This document shows, one piece after another, positions 34,399 to 43,495 of a stretch of 64,000 nucleotides of DNA. The notes under the pieces were generated by a model that saw only the letters and a program-made list of their open reading frames with translations, ran no database searches and had not been told where the DNA came from. The stretch is from Sphingomonas sp. Leaf339 (GTDB lineage Bacteria > Pseudomonadota > Alphaproteobacteria > Sphingomonadales > Sphingomonadaceae). Both the position numbers and the translations under genes were made by a program. The DNA is taken from positions 62,001-126,000 of the forward strand of contig NZ_LMRS01000023.1 of assembly GCF_001426195.1 (NCBI RefSeq), given 5' to 3'. Every line of letters starts with the position of its first letter. Position 1 is the stretch's first letter.

Positions 34399-34659
34399 TC
34401 AAATCCGCGACTGTGTCCAACGTGATCGCGTCACCGGACCCAAAATCACCTTTGTCCCATATATCTGCCGTAACTGCTCGGCCCCGGCGCCGTTGACCAT
34501 CACTACATGCGTGCCGCCCGATGCCAGCGTCTCGATCGCGCTGATCGCCACGTCGTGTTTCTGGCACATCTGCACCACCGCAGCCCGCTCGACGGCGATG
34601 TTCAGGGCGCGCGAACCGGGGCGATCGCGGTCGCTCGTCAGGGTGTCGGTGAAGGTCAT
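34399..34659 (-). CDS. Conserved-looking small protein, 86 aa
   Basis: An 86-residue soluble protein with no signal peptide: TDTLTSDRDRPGSRALNIA, VERAAVVQMCQKHDVAI, SAIETLASGGTHVVMVNGAG, AEQLRQIYGTKVILGPV. It starts at ATG 34659 behind GAGGTGG. Charge pattern and strong ribosome binding site support a real gene. I do not recognise a family. The gap to the polyprenyl synthase (34660-34858) has only a small CTCCCG/CGGGAG hairpin at 34740-34758. Confidence 0.6.
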   Translation of the reverse strand: MTFTDTLTSDRDRPGSRALNIAVERAAVVQMCQKHDVAISAIETLASGGTHVVMVNGAGAEQLRQIYGTKVILGPVTRSRWTQSRI

Positions 34660-34858
34660 CGGACCACCTCGGACGCCAGCATCCACGATGTCTGCCCACC
34701 GGCAGATCCGGCCTCACACATGAATGTCATGATAATCAACTCCCGATCATAGCGGGAGCGCGCGCATCTCTCAGTCGCACCATGCTCGATGGGGAAATGC
34801 GATGCGCATCCTATGCAGCATTACCGGACTTCGCGCCATAGCGGCACGGCAATGCCGT

Positions 34859-35869
34859 TCAGTAAGCCCGCGCCACCGCGAATTCGACCGCCTCGACCAT
34901 CGCTTCCTTGGCCTTGCTCGCGGGGAAGCCGCCGATCGCATCGATCGCGCGCTGGCCGTAATGTCGCGCCCGCGCCAGCGTATCGTCCACCGACCGCGTC
35001 TGGCGGACCAGCGAGATCGCGTGCAGGAAATCCTCGTCGCTGTCGCGCCGCCCCTCCACCGCGTCCTTCCAGAACTTGCGGTCGTCGGCATCGCCGCGCG
35101 CATAGGCCAAGATGACGGGCAACGTCATCTTGCCCTCGCGGAAATCATCGCCCGCATCCTTGCCCATCGTACCGGCGTCGGACACGTAATCGATCGCATC
35201 GTCCACCAGCTGGAACGCGATGCCCAGATTGCGGCCATAGGCGTCCAGCGCCGCTTCCTCCGCCTCGGGCCGCTCCGCCACCACCGCGGCGATGCGGCAC
35301 GCGGCGGCGAACAGCGCTGCAGTCTTGGCGCCGATGATATCGAGATAGCGATCCTCGTGCAGATCGACCCGACGCGCGGCGGTAAGCTGGTTCACCTCGC
35401 CCTCCGCGATCACCGCCGACGCGTTCGACAGGATCTTCAGTACCTTCAGGCTGCCGTCCTCGACCATCAGCTCGAACGACCGGCTGAACAGGAAATCGCC
35501 GACCAGCACGCTCGCCGGATTGCCCCAGATGATGTTTGCCGTGCGCCGGCCCCGACGCAGGTCAGACCCATCGACCACATCGTCATGCAACAGCGTGGCG
35601 GTGTGGATAAACTCCACCGCGGCGGCGAGGCGATGATGGCGATTACCGGTATAGCCGATCAGCCGCGCGCTGCTCAGCGTCAGCATCGGCCGCATCCGCT
35701 TGCCGCCGCCGGCGATCAGATGGCCCGCCAGCTCGGGGATCAGCGGTATGTCCGACTGCATGCGATCGAGGATCACCGCGTTCACCGCATTCATGTCCCC
35801 GGTGACGAGGCTCATGATCGGTTCGAGCGAAGGCGTACGGGCGCTGAGGCGGTGGACGGTCGCGGTCAT
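34859..35869 (-). CDS. Polyprenyl (octa/decaprenyl) diphosphate synthase
   Basis: A 336-residue all-trans polyprenyl synthetase that elongates farnesyl/geranylgeranyl diphosphate with isopentenyl units to build the ubiquinone side chain. The first aspartate-rich motif is in ATLLHDDVVDGSDLRRGRR, the second in AFQLVDDAIDYVSD; GGGKRMRPMLTLSSARL and GKDAGDDFREGKMTLPVI are also typical. Product length (likely Q10 in this group) cannot be read by eye. ATG 35869 is chosen because the family begins near TPSLEPIMSLV. Divergent from the chorismate mutase gene. Confidence 0.93.
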   Translation of the reverse strand: MTATVHRLSARTPSLEPIMSLVTGDMNAVNAVILDRMQSDIPLIPELAGHLIAGGGKRMRPMLTLSSARLIGYTGNRHHRLAAAVEFIHTATLLHDDVVDGSDLRRGRRTANIIWGNPASVLVGDFLFSRSFELMVEDGSLKVLKILSNASAVIAEGEVNQLTAARRVDLHEDRYLDIIGAKTAALFAAACRIAAVVAERPEAEEAALDAYGRNLGIAFQLVDDAIDYVSDAGTMGKDAGDDFREGKMTLPVILAYARGDADDRKFWKDAVEGRRDSDEDFLHAISLVRQTRSVDDTLARARHYGQRAIDAIGGFPASKAKEAMVEAVEFAVARAY

Positions 35870-35968
35870 CACTGCCCAAGTGGCGGCAAGCCCGCCGCAA
35901 CGCAACCCCGCCCTTGCCCATGGCGCCCTCCCTCGCGCAAAGAGCCTTTCGAAAAGGAGCGTCCGACC

Positions 35969-36256
35969 ATGACCGAACCGGCCGATCAGGTGTTGCAGGG
36001 CTATCGCCAGTCGATCGACAATATCGATGCGGCGCTGGTGCATATGCTGGCCGAACGGTTCAAGGTGACGCAGGCGGTCGGCCGTCACAAGGCGACGCAC
36101 GGCCTGCCCCCCGCCGATCCCGGTCGTGAGGAACGCCAGATCGCCCGCCTGCGCCAACTGGCGACCGAGGCGCAATTGGACCCCGAATTTTCCGAGAAGT
36201 TCCTGCGCTTCATTATCGACGAGGTGATCCGCCACCACGCCCGGATGCAGGCGTGA
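35969..36256 (+). CDS. Chorismate mutase (AroQ, AroH-like short form)
   Basis: A 95-residue AroQ-class domain: YRQSIDNIDAALVHMLAERF, KVTQAVGRHKA, DPGREERQIARLRQLATEA and FSEKFLRFIIDEVIRHHARM. R, K, E and Q positions expected in the active site are present. It makes prephenate for phenylalanine and tyrosine. AAAAGGAGC precedes ATG 35969. Overlaps the kinase-like gene as GTGA. It is distinct in sequence from the other mutase at 19500. Confidence 0.9.
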   Translation: MTEPADQVLQGYRQSIDNIDAALVHMLAERFKVTQAVGRHKATHGLPPADPGREERQIARLRQLATEAQLDPEFSEKFLRFIIDEVIRHHARMQA

Positions 36257-36915
36257 CCGGTTTCCTTCTGGCGATCGAGGGTGGTGACGGCGCCGGCAAG
36301 GCGACCGCCGCCGCCGAGGTCGCCGCGCAACTAAACGCCGCCGGCCGCACGGCGACGGTCCTGTCCTTCCCGCGCTACACGCATACGCTGGGCGGACATG
36401 TGCTGGGCGATTACCTCGCCGGCCGCCTACCCCACACCGCCTCGCCCAGGGCGATGGCGACGCTCTACGCGCTCGACCGCTTCGAATCGGCGGCGGTCAT
36501 CGCGACAGCCGCGGCGACGCACGAGGTAGTCGTGTTCGACCGCTACATCGCCTCCAACATGGCGTATCAGGCCGCACAGGTTCCCGCGGACGAGGCGCGC
36601 GATCTGATGGCGTGGATCGCCCGGCTGGAGGTCAACCAGTTCGGCTTACCGGTCCCCGACCTGTCGGTCTATCTCGACACCCCCGCCGACATCGCCCGCA
36701 CCCTGATCCTGCAAAAGCGCAAGCGCAGCTATACCGATGACGCGCTCGATGCTTACGAGGCCGATTTCGCCCTGCAGACCCGCGTTCGCACCAACTATGC
36801 GCTGATGGCGGCGGCGGAACTGCTCGGCCGCTGGGCGACGGTGCCGACGATCGCCGACGATGTATTACGCGCGCCACGGGAAATTGCCGGCGCGATCATC
36901 GCCGCGATTGGTTAG
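36253..36915 (+). CDS. Thymidylate-kinase-like P-loop kinase
   Basis: A 220-residue P-loop kinase of the dTMP kinase family. It has AIEGGDGAGKATAAAEVAAQL at the P-loop, SFPRYTHTLGGHVLGDYL (the FPR substrate motif), VVFDRYIASNMAYQ (DR[YH] motif) and DLSVYLDTPADIARTLILQK. The P-loop reads GKAT where the family usually has GKST or GKTT, and the lid region lacks a clear basic pair. It may be the cell's dTMP kinase or a paralogue acting on another nucleotide. GTG start overlaps the chorismate mutase stop. Confidence 0.8.
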   Translation: MTGFLLAIEGGDGAGKATAAAEVAAQLNAAGRTATVLSFPRYTHTLGGHVLGDYLAGRLPHTASPRAMATLYALDRFESAAVIATAAATHEVVVFDRYIASNMAYQAAQVPADEARDLMAWIARLEVNQFGLPVPDLSVYLDTPADIARTLILQKRKRSYTDDALDAYEADFALQTRVRTNYALMAAAELLGRWATVPTIADDVLRAPREIAGAIIAAIG

Positions 36916-36952
36916 GCCAAGACGGGCAGGATGATCCGAGATCGTGGGGAAA

Positions 36953-37756
36953 TTATCCCGCCATCGTCTGCACCGACCCGGAATCCACCCGGATATTCGC
37001 CCCATTGATGAAGCTCGCCCCTTCGGAACACAGGAACACGATCGCCGCCGCGACCTCCTCCGCCTTGCCGCGACGCTTCAGCGTCATGCCGGGCCGCTCC
37101 TCTTTCAGAAAACTGTCGATCGCCTCATCCATCGACGTCCCGTTCTCGTCCGCCCGCTTCTGCATCATCTTGTCGGTCATCGGTGTTGCGATGAAGGCCG
37201 GCGATACGCTGTTCACCAGCACATTGTCGCAGCCATAGGCCTTGGACAGACCTTTCGCGAGGTTCAGCACCCCCGCCTTCGACGCGCAATATGCCAGTTC
37301 GTCGACATAGGGTTGCACCGCATCCTCCGAGGCCATCAGGACGATCCGGCCCCAGCCGCGTTCACGCATCGCCGGTATCGCCTGACGCGTCATCCGCACC
37401 GCGCCCATCAGGTTGATGTTGAGCGTATCGAGCCAGCCCTTGTCGTCCACCTCCAGAAAATCACCGGTCGCCCCGGTGACGCCCGCGCAATTGACGAGGA
37501 TATCGGGGTCGCCCAGCTTGCGTCGCACCTGCTCAAACAGTGCGATCACGCTGTCATTGTCGGTCACATCCGCCTCGAACGCGATCACCTCGCCATACTG
37601 TTTCAAGTCCGCCAGACTGGTGTGAAGCTCCCCATCCGTCCGGTCGGTGATCGCGACGCGACACCCTTCTTCCAGCAGCATCCGCGCGACCGTCTTGCCC
37701 ATGCCGGAATCCGCCCCTGACACGAGGGCGATGCGACCCTTGATCCCGTAATCCAA
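36953..37756 (-). CDS. Short-chain dehydrogenase/reductase (SDR)
   Basis: A 267-residue classical SDR. The nucleotide loop reads SGADSGMGKTVA (first Gly of TGxxxGxG replaced by Ser), NAGx is NCAGVTGATGDF, and the catalytic Ser/Tyr/Lys are in VLMASEDAVQPYVDELAYCASKAG-type order (S150-region, then Y-x3-K). The substrate is unknown. It sits one base downstream of the GFO/IDH/MOCA gene, so the two oxidoreductases are co-transcribed and may act in one sugar or polyol oxidation route. Confidence 0.9.
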   Translation of the reverse strand: MDYGIKGRIALVSGADSGMGKTVARMLLEEGCRVAITDRTDGELHTSLADLKQYGEVIAFEADVTDNDSVIALFEQVRRKLGDPDILVNCAGVTGATGDFLEVDDKGWLDTLNINLMGAVRMTRQAIPAMRERGWGRIVLMASEDAVQPYVDELAYCASKAGVLNLAKGLSKAYGCDNVLVNSVSPAFIATPMTDKMMQKRADENGTSMDEAIDSFLKEERPGMTLKRRGKAEEVAAAIVFLCSEGASFINGANIRVDSGSVQTMAG

Positions 37757-37757
37757 C

Positions 37758-38900
37758 TTACGACTCCCGCGTCGGGCTGGACGCGTTCACTTCCTCCTTT
37801 GGCGGCGCCTTGTAGGACAGCGTCTGCAACTGCGTCTCCGGGTCGATGCGGCGCGTGCGCGTAAACGGTTCCAACTTTTGCGACGTGCCGGTTTCCAGCG
37901 CCTTCACGATCCCCTCGATCACGTGCAGATCGGCGATACCTTCCTCGGCATCCGGTTCGGGATCGCGGCCATTCAGGATGCAGTCGGAGAAATACTTCAT
38001 CTGCCCGCCGAACTGGTCGGTCTTCTTGAAGCTTTCGTGGCTCTTGTCCTCGCCGATCGTCCGGTTCTGCTCCAGCGGATCGCCATAGCCGAAGGCCGGG
38101 CTCATCTGGATCGACCCTTTGGTGCCTGCGATGATCAGGCTGTTCACGTTGTTGGCATAATAGGACACCGTAAACTGCGCGAGTTTGTTGCCCGGAAAGC
38201 GCAGCGTCACCGCCACCGTATCGTCGATATCGCCAAGGCCCGCATTGGGGTGCCGCGTCGCGACCGCCGATACGACCTCGGTCGGCTCGTCCCCGAACAG
38301 ATAACGCGTCGCGTTGATCGGATACGGTCCCATGTCGAACAGCGGGCCCGCCTCGATCCCGTTATCCGCGCGGTGATTGGCCGGATCAGCCATCTGCCCG
38401 AAGCACGAGGTGAAGCAGATCAGGTCGCCCAGCTCGCCGTCGCGGATGCGGGTGATCGCATCCAGTGTCGCCGGCTCGAAATGCAGGCGATACGCCACCA
38501 TCAGCTTCGCGGTGGACGCCTTTACCGCCGCCTCGATCGCCCGACCCTGTTCGACCGAAATCTCCAGCGGCTTCTCGACCAGCACATGCACACCGGCTTC
38601 CAGCGCCGGGATTGCGAATTCCGCATGACGCCAATTGGGGGTCGCCAGATAGATCGCATCGACCTTGCCGGACGCCAGCATCTCGCTGAACTGCTCGTAC
38701 GTGTATGTGTCGGCGACGTCGTACATCTCGGCCAGCCGCTGCGCCTTTTCCGCGTCGCCCGTCACCAATGCGACAAGTTCCGAGTTATCGGTATGGGCGA
38801 TGCCGGGCATCATCGCCGCCTGCGCGATGTCGCCCAGACCCACGACGGCATAACGAACCTTCTTGTCCGAACCGAAACCGAATGCCGATGCGATGCTCAT
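37758..38900 (-). CDS. GFO/IDH/MOCA-family sugar oxidoreductase
   Basis: A 380-residue NAD(P)-dependent oxidoreductase resembling the glucose-fructose oxidoreductase / xylose dehydrogenase branch. The Rossmann motif is VRYAVVGLGDIAQAAMMPG, the catalytic lysine is in HVLVEKPLEIS and the His/Asp pair region is GPLFDMGPYPINATRYLFG. No Tat signal, so cytoplasmic, unlike periplasmic GFOR. Downstream SDR is co-transcribed; GH15 is divergent over 136 bp. Confidence 0.9.
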   Translation of the reverse strand: MSIASAFGFGSDKKVRYAVVGLGDIAQAAMMPGIAHTDNSELVALVTGDAEKAQRLAEMYDVADTYTYEQFSEMLASGKVDAIYLATPNWRHAEFAIPALEAGVHVLVEKPLEISVEQGRAIEAAVKASTAKLMVAYRLHFEPATLDAITRIRDGELGDLICFTSCFGQMADPANHRADNGIEAGPLFDMGPYPINATRYLFGDEPTEVVSAVATRHPNAGLGDIDDTVAVTLRFPGNKLAQFTVSYYANNVNSLIIAGTKGSIQMSPAFGYGDPLEQNRTIGEDKSHESFKKTDQFGGQMKYFSDCILNGRDPEPDAEEGIADLHVIEGIVKALETGTSQKLEPFTRTRRIDPETQLQTLSYKAPPKEEVNASSPTRES

Positions 38901-39036
38901 GATAGTCTCCTGCGATCAATGTCTTGGGATTTGATGCCGCAACGCATCACGGCTCTTTTCTCTACCGCCTGCATGTCGGGCGGAGCCGTTCGCGCCCGCC
39001 ATCGGTTGACGAACCGGACCCCTGCCGGAGCAATAC

Positions 39037-40845
39037 GTGACCACCTCTCCCCAACAGACCTGCGGCGCCACGCGCGACGCCGACGGTTATCTGCCGATCG
39101 AGGAATATGGCGCGCTCGGCGACGGCCGCGGCATTGCGCTCAGCGGGTCGGACGGCTCGATCGACTGGTGGTGCGTCCCCAACATGGATTCGCCGCCGCT
39201 GTTCGACCGGCTGCTCTCCGCCGAAGAGGGCGGCCGTTTCGCGATCACGCCCGACTCCTCCCACACCGTCACCCGCTGCTATCGCGAATGCAGCAACGTG
39301 CTGGAGACGGTCTTCACCACCGACACCGGTCGCGCCACCCTGGTCGAATCGCTCAACAGCAACACCGCCGGCCGCCTGCCCTGGGCCGAACTCGCCCGCC
39401 GGATCGAGGGGGTGGAGGGTAGCGTCACCTTTGCCATCGACCTGCGCTTCAGTCGTCAGGCCGACACAATCAACCCGTACCTGTCACGGCGCGGCCGACA
39501 TGACATCTTCCACGCCGGCCATGTCCTCGGCCTGTTCCTGCGCACCGACAATGTCCGCATCGGCCGGATGGATGACACAGGCATCGCCGCCACCGTCACG
39601 GTCAACGCCGGTGAGCGAGCAACGCTGGCGATCGTGGCGGGCGAGGATGAGCCGCTGATCGTTCCCCCTATCGCCGATATCGACGCCCGCATCGATCGAT
39701 CGGACAAGGAATGGCGTGACTGGTCGTCGCTGCTCCACCATGACGGCGCGTGGCGGCCCGAGCTGATCCGCAGCGCGCTCGCGCTGAAACTGCTGCTCTA
39801 TTCGCCCACCGGCGCGATTGCCGCCGCCGCCACCAGCTCGTTGCCGGAGAAGATCGGCGGTCCCAAGAACTGGGACTATCGCTACGCCTGGATTCGTGAC
39901 GCCGGCTACACGATCAAGGCGTTCCTGCGTATCGGCGCCTGGGGCGAGGCGAAGGCCGCGTTGACCTGGCTGTTGAAACGCTTGGGAGAAGGCCAGCCGC
40001 AGGTCTGCTACACGCTCGACGGCAAGGAAGTGCCCCCGCCCGAAGAGGTCGACGTCCCCGGCTATCGCAATTCGACACCGGTGGTGATGGGCAACCTGGC
40101 GGGCGACCAGCATCAGCATGGCATCTATGGCGACATCTTCGAAACCGTCGGCCGCTTTGTCGCGTGCGGCAACATCATCGATTCGCAGAGTGCCGAAACC
40201 CTGTCGCACCTTGCCGACGAATGCGCTGATCGTTGGCGGTTGAAGGACGCCGGCATCTGGGAACTGGAGGAACCCCAGCACTACACCATGTCCAAGATCA
40301 GCTGCTGGCAGGCGCTGCAACGCGCGATCGAGCTGGTTGACGAGGGCCAGATGCCCTCGACCTGTCGCGACCGCTGGGAACGCGAGCGCACCCGCATCGC
40401 CGACTGGATCGGCGAGCATTGCTGGTCGGAGAAGCGTGGTGCGTATCTGATGTACCCCGGCGCCGACCAGATCGACGCCAGCATCGCGCTCGCCGTCCGC
40501 TTCAAGTTCGACGGGCAGGACCGGTTGGCCCGCACGCTTGACGCGATCGACAAGGAACTCGGCCGCGGCGCCTTCCACTACCGCTACACCGGCGCCGACA
40601 AGGAGGAAGGCTGCTTCCTTGCCTGCACCTTCTGGCTGGTCGAGGCCCGCGCCCTGCTCGGTCAACAGGACCGGGCAGAGGCGACGTTTACCGCCGCCAT
40701 GGCCACCCTCGATGGCCGCGGCGTCGGCACCTATGCAGAAATGATCGACCCCGACACCCACGCCTTTCTCGGCAACACCCCTCAGGGCCTGACACATCTG
40801 GCCATCATCCAGGCCATCGCCACCCTGACCGGCCGGGAATTGTAG
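39037..40845 (+). CDS. Glycoside hydrolase family 15 protein (glucoamylase/trehalase-like)
   Basis: A 602-residue GH15 enzyme without signal peptide. The N-terminal beta domain opens DGYLPIEEYGALGDGRG and SGSDGSIDWWCVPNMDSP; the (alpha/alpha)6 barrel has the diagnostic NWDYRYAWIRDAGYTIKA (first catalytic Glu region downstream), EDIFE-like YGDIFETVGRFVACG, and GCFLACTFWLVEARALLG near the C-terminus with the catalytic base region YAEMIDPDTHAFLGNTPQG. Bacterial cytoplasmic GH15 proteins hydrolyse trehalose or oligosaccharides. GTG start with GGAG upstream. Confidence 0.9.
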   Translation: MTTSPQQTCGATRDADGYLPIEEYGALGDGRGIALSGSDGSIDWWCVPNMDSPPLFDRLLSAEEGGRFAITPDSSHTVTRCYRECSNVLETVFTTDTGRATLVESLNSNTAGRLPWAELARRIEGVEGSVTFAIDLRFSRQADTINPYLSRRGRHDIFHAGHVLGLFLRTDNVRIGRMDDTGIAATVTVNAGERATLAIVAGEDEPLIVPPIADIDARIDRSDKEWRDWSSLLHHDGAWRPELIRSALALKLLLYSPTGAIAAAATSSLPEKIGGPKNWDYRYAWIRDAGYTIKAFLRIGAWGEAKAALTWLLKRLGEGQPQVCYTLDGKEVPPPEEVDVPGYRNSTPVVMGNLAGDQHQHGIYGDIFETVGRFVACGNIIDSQSAETLSHLADECADRWRLKDAGIWELEEPQHYTMSKISCWQALQRAIELVDEGQMPSTCRDRWERERTRIADWIGEHCWSEKRGAYLMYPGADQIDASIALAVRFKFDGQDRLARTLDAIDKELGRGAFHYRYTGADKEEGCFLACTFWLVEARALLGQQDRAEATFTAAMATLDGRGVGTYAEMIDPDTHAFLGNTPQGLTHLAIIQAIATLTGREL

Positions 40846-40851
40846 AACTTT

Positions 40852-40902
40852 CCCTCTCCAACCGGGAGTGGAGGGAGGCGCAAAGCGCCGGAGGGGTGAG
40901 GG
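40852..40902 (+). repeat. Intergenic palindromic repeat, copy 2
   Basis: CCCTCTCC ... GGGAG-TGGAGGGAGG, then hairpin GGCGC-AAA-GCGCC, then GGAGGGGTGAGGG. It begins 7 bp after the GH15 stop. It is the simplest form of the family also seen at 30270 and 48572 and could act as a terminator or mRNA-stabilising hairpin. Confidence 0.72.
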
Positions 40903-40978
40903 CGGCCATCAAAGCCGAATGCGCGACGGCTCAACACGCGCTATGACAGTCTCAAAATACGATTGGAGAGGGCCGTAA

Positions 40979-43423
40979 ATGAGACTGACTTCCACCCTCT
41001 TCCTGATCCTCACCCTCCTGACCTCCCCCGCCGCCGCACAACTCGCCACCGACCATTCCACGAAAAACAGTTTTCCCCTCGCCGCCAACGCCACCGCCGC
41101 CCCGATCCTCTACGACCCCGCCGACCATGCCGTCGTCGCCCGCGCCGCCGCCGATCTCGCCGCCGACATCCGCGCCGTCACCGGCATCGCCACCACCACG
41201 ACCACGACTGCGCCGATACCCGGCACCCGCCCCGTCATCATCGGCACGCTCGGCCGCAACCGCACGATCGACGCGCTGGTCCGCGCCAGCACACTTGACG
41301 TCCGGCGCCTGCGCGGGGCGTGGGAGAGTTTCCTCATTATCGTAGTCCGCCGCCCGGCGCCCGGCATCCCCGCCGCGCTGGTCATCGTCGGCAGCGACCG
41401 GCGCGGCACCGCGTTCGGGGTGTACGAACTCAGCCAGTCGATCGGCGTGTCGCCCTGGCACTGGTGGGCCGACGTCCCCGCCACCCACCACGCCGCACTC
41501 CACATCGCCGCCGGCACGCACCGGTTCGGCCCACCCTCGGTCAAGTATCGCGGCGTGTTCCTCAACGACGAGGACTGGGGCCTCCACCCCTGGGCCGCCA
41601 AGACGTTCGAGCCAGAAAACGGCGGCATCGGTCCCAAGACCTATGCGCGCCTGTTCGACCTGATGCTGCGGCTGAAGGCCAACACCGTCTGGCCGGCGAT
41701 GCATCACGTCAGCGCGCCCTTCAACCGCAACTCCGCCAACGCGAAGCTGGCCGACGACTATGCCATCGTCATGGGGTCCTCCCACGCCGAACCGATGCTG
41801 CGCGATAATGTCGGCGAGTGGACCGACGCGCCGGACCGCTTCAACTATGCCACCAACCGCGACGGCGTCCGCGCCTATTGGGACGAACGCGTCCGCAGCA
41901 ACGCGCGCTACGAAAGCCTGTGGACGCTCGGGATGCGCGGCATCCACGATTCCGGCATTGTCGGCGCCGACACGCCCGCCGGCAAGATCGACCTGTTGAC
42001 TCGAGTCTTCGCCGATCAGCGCGCCATGCTTGCCAAAAACATCGATCCGCAGGTCGATCGCATCCCCCAGATGTTCGTGCCCTACAAGGAAGTGCTCGAT
42101 CTCTATCGTGCCGGATTGAAGGTGCCGGACGACGTCACGCTCGTCTGGCCCGACGATAATTTCGGTTATATCCGCCAATTCCCCAACGCCCCCGAGCGAC
42201 GGCGGTCGGGTGGCTCGGGCATCTATTACCACCTGTCCTATCTCGGTGCGCCGCTGTCCTATCTCTGGCTCGGCACCACCCCGCCCGCGTTGATCCGCAC
42301 CGAGATGACCCGCGCGTTCGATCAGGGCGCGCGCAGCGTCTGGATCGCCAATGTCGGCGACCTGAAACCCGCCGAGATCGGCGTCACCGCCTTCCTCGAC
42401 CTCGCCTGGAACGTCGAGGGATCGCGCACGCAGACGCAAGCCACCTTCCTCGCCGATTGGGCCACCCGCACCTTCGGCGGCAAGGCGTCACCCGCGATCG
42501 CCGATGTGCTGAACCGCTGGTACGCCCTCAATCTCGAACGCCGGCCCGAGCATCTGCAATGGTGGCTGCCCGGCCAGCGCGCCCGCCGCAGTCCGCTGAC
42601 GCCTGTGCAGATCGACACCCGCCTCGCCGCCTTCGACGCGCTCGTCGCCGACCTCGACCGGATCGAACCGGCCATCCCGCCCGCACAGGCCGATGCCTTT
42701 TTCGAACTGGTCGCCTACCCCGTCCGCGCCGCCGCGTTCGCCAACCGCCGCTATTTTGCCGCCGAGCGCTATGCGACGATGATCGACGCCCAACCCGGCA
42801 TCGCCCGTCGCTGGGGCGCCGACGCCAACCGCTCGGACGCCGCGATCAAGGCGCTCACCCGCCGTTTCGACACCATCGCCAACGGCAAATGGCGCGGTTT
42901 CATGGCCGAGGAGCCCGCTGACAACCAATGGACCAGCTATCGTACCGTCCCCCTCGCCCTGCCCGCCGCCGGTCTGATCGACGACAGCCCACCCCCCGCC
43001 CTGCGCCCGGCCAGCGACCCGTCGATCATTGAGGCGGAAAGCGTCGCACCACCCAAGGGCTGGCGCTTCGTCGCGGGACTGGGGCGCGGCCACGGGGCGA
43101 TGATCGCCGCCGGTGGCACGGCATCGCTGTCCTACGACCTCACCCTCACGACGCCCCAGTCGCTGGCGATCGACATTCTGCCAACCTTCCCCGGAGGCGG
43201 TGGTGACAGCGCGTTCAACCTGACCGTCACGATCGACGGCCACCCGCACGCCATCGTGATACCGCGGACCACCGGCGACCCGGCTTGGTCGGCCGGTGTC
43301 CTCGACAATCTGTTGTCGGTCGCCGTCCCCGGCACGCTATCATCCGGCCGCCACCGCGTGACCATTGCCAGCGCCGACGAAGGGCTGGCAATGGACCGGC
43401 TACGACTTGCTGCACCGCAATAA
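40979..43423 (+). CDS. Secreted glycoside hydrolase family 115 (xylan alpha-1,2-glucuronidase)
   Basis: An 814-residue secreted enzyme that removes (4-O-methyl)glucuronic acid from xylan. The signal peptide covers residues 1-21 (LILTLLTSPAAAQ). The GH115 core is clear: GSDRRGTAFGVYELSQSIG, KYRGVFLNDEDWGLHPWA, RLFDLMLRLKANTVWPAMH, MGSSHAEPMLRDNVGEW, MRGIHDSGIVG and VTLVWPDDNFGYIRQFP. A C-terminal domain (LSYDLTLTTPQSLAIDILPT) is the family's beta-sandwich. GGAGAGGG precedes the ATG. With the TonB receptor type at the left edge it suggests growth on plant hemicellulose. Confidence 0.93.
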   Translation: MRLTSTLFLILTLLTSPAAAQLATDHSTKNSFPLAANATAAPILYDPADHAVVARAAADLAADIRAVTGIATTTTTTAPIPGTRPVIIGTLGRNRTIDALVRASTLDVRRLRGAWESFLIIVVRRPAPGIPAALVIVGSDRRGTAFGVYELSQSIGVSPWHWWADVPATHHAALHIAAGTHRFGPPSVKYRGVFLNDEDWGLHPWAAKTFEPENGGIGPKTYARLFDLMLRLKANTVWPAMHHVSAPFNRNSANAKLADDYAIVMGSSHAEPMLRDNVGEWTDAPDRFNYATNRDGVRAYWDERVRSNARYESLWTLGMRGIHDSGIVGADTPAGKIDLLTRVFADQRAMLAKNIDPQVDRIPQMFVPYKEVLDLYRAGLKVPDDVTLVWPDDNFGYIRQFPNAPERRRSGGSGIYYHLSYLGAPLSYLWLGTTPPALIRTEMTRAFDQGARSVWIANVGDLKPAEIGVTAFLDLAWNVEGSRTQTQATFLADWATRTFGGKASPAIADVLNRWYALNLERRPEHLQWWLPGQRARRSPLTPVQIDTRLAAFDALVADLDRIEPAIPPAQADAFFELVAYPVRAAAFANRRYFAAERYATMIDAQPGIARRWGADANRSDAAIKALTRRFDTIANGKWRGFMAEEPADNQWTSYRTVPLALPAAGLIDDSPPPALRPASDPSIIEAESVAPPKGWRFVAGLGRGHGAMIAAGGTASLSYDLTLTTPQSLAIDILPTFPGGGGDSAFNLTVTIDGHPHAIVIPRTTGDPAWSAGVLDNLLSVAVPGTLSSGRHRVTIASADEGLAMDRLRLAAPQ

Positions 43424-43495
43424 GCCGCACACCGCGCACGTCCTGCCGGGTCGCGGTGGACGTGGACGGAGCGATCGGGGATAGGCACGATCCGC

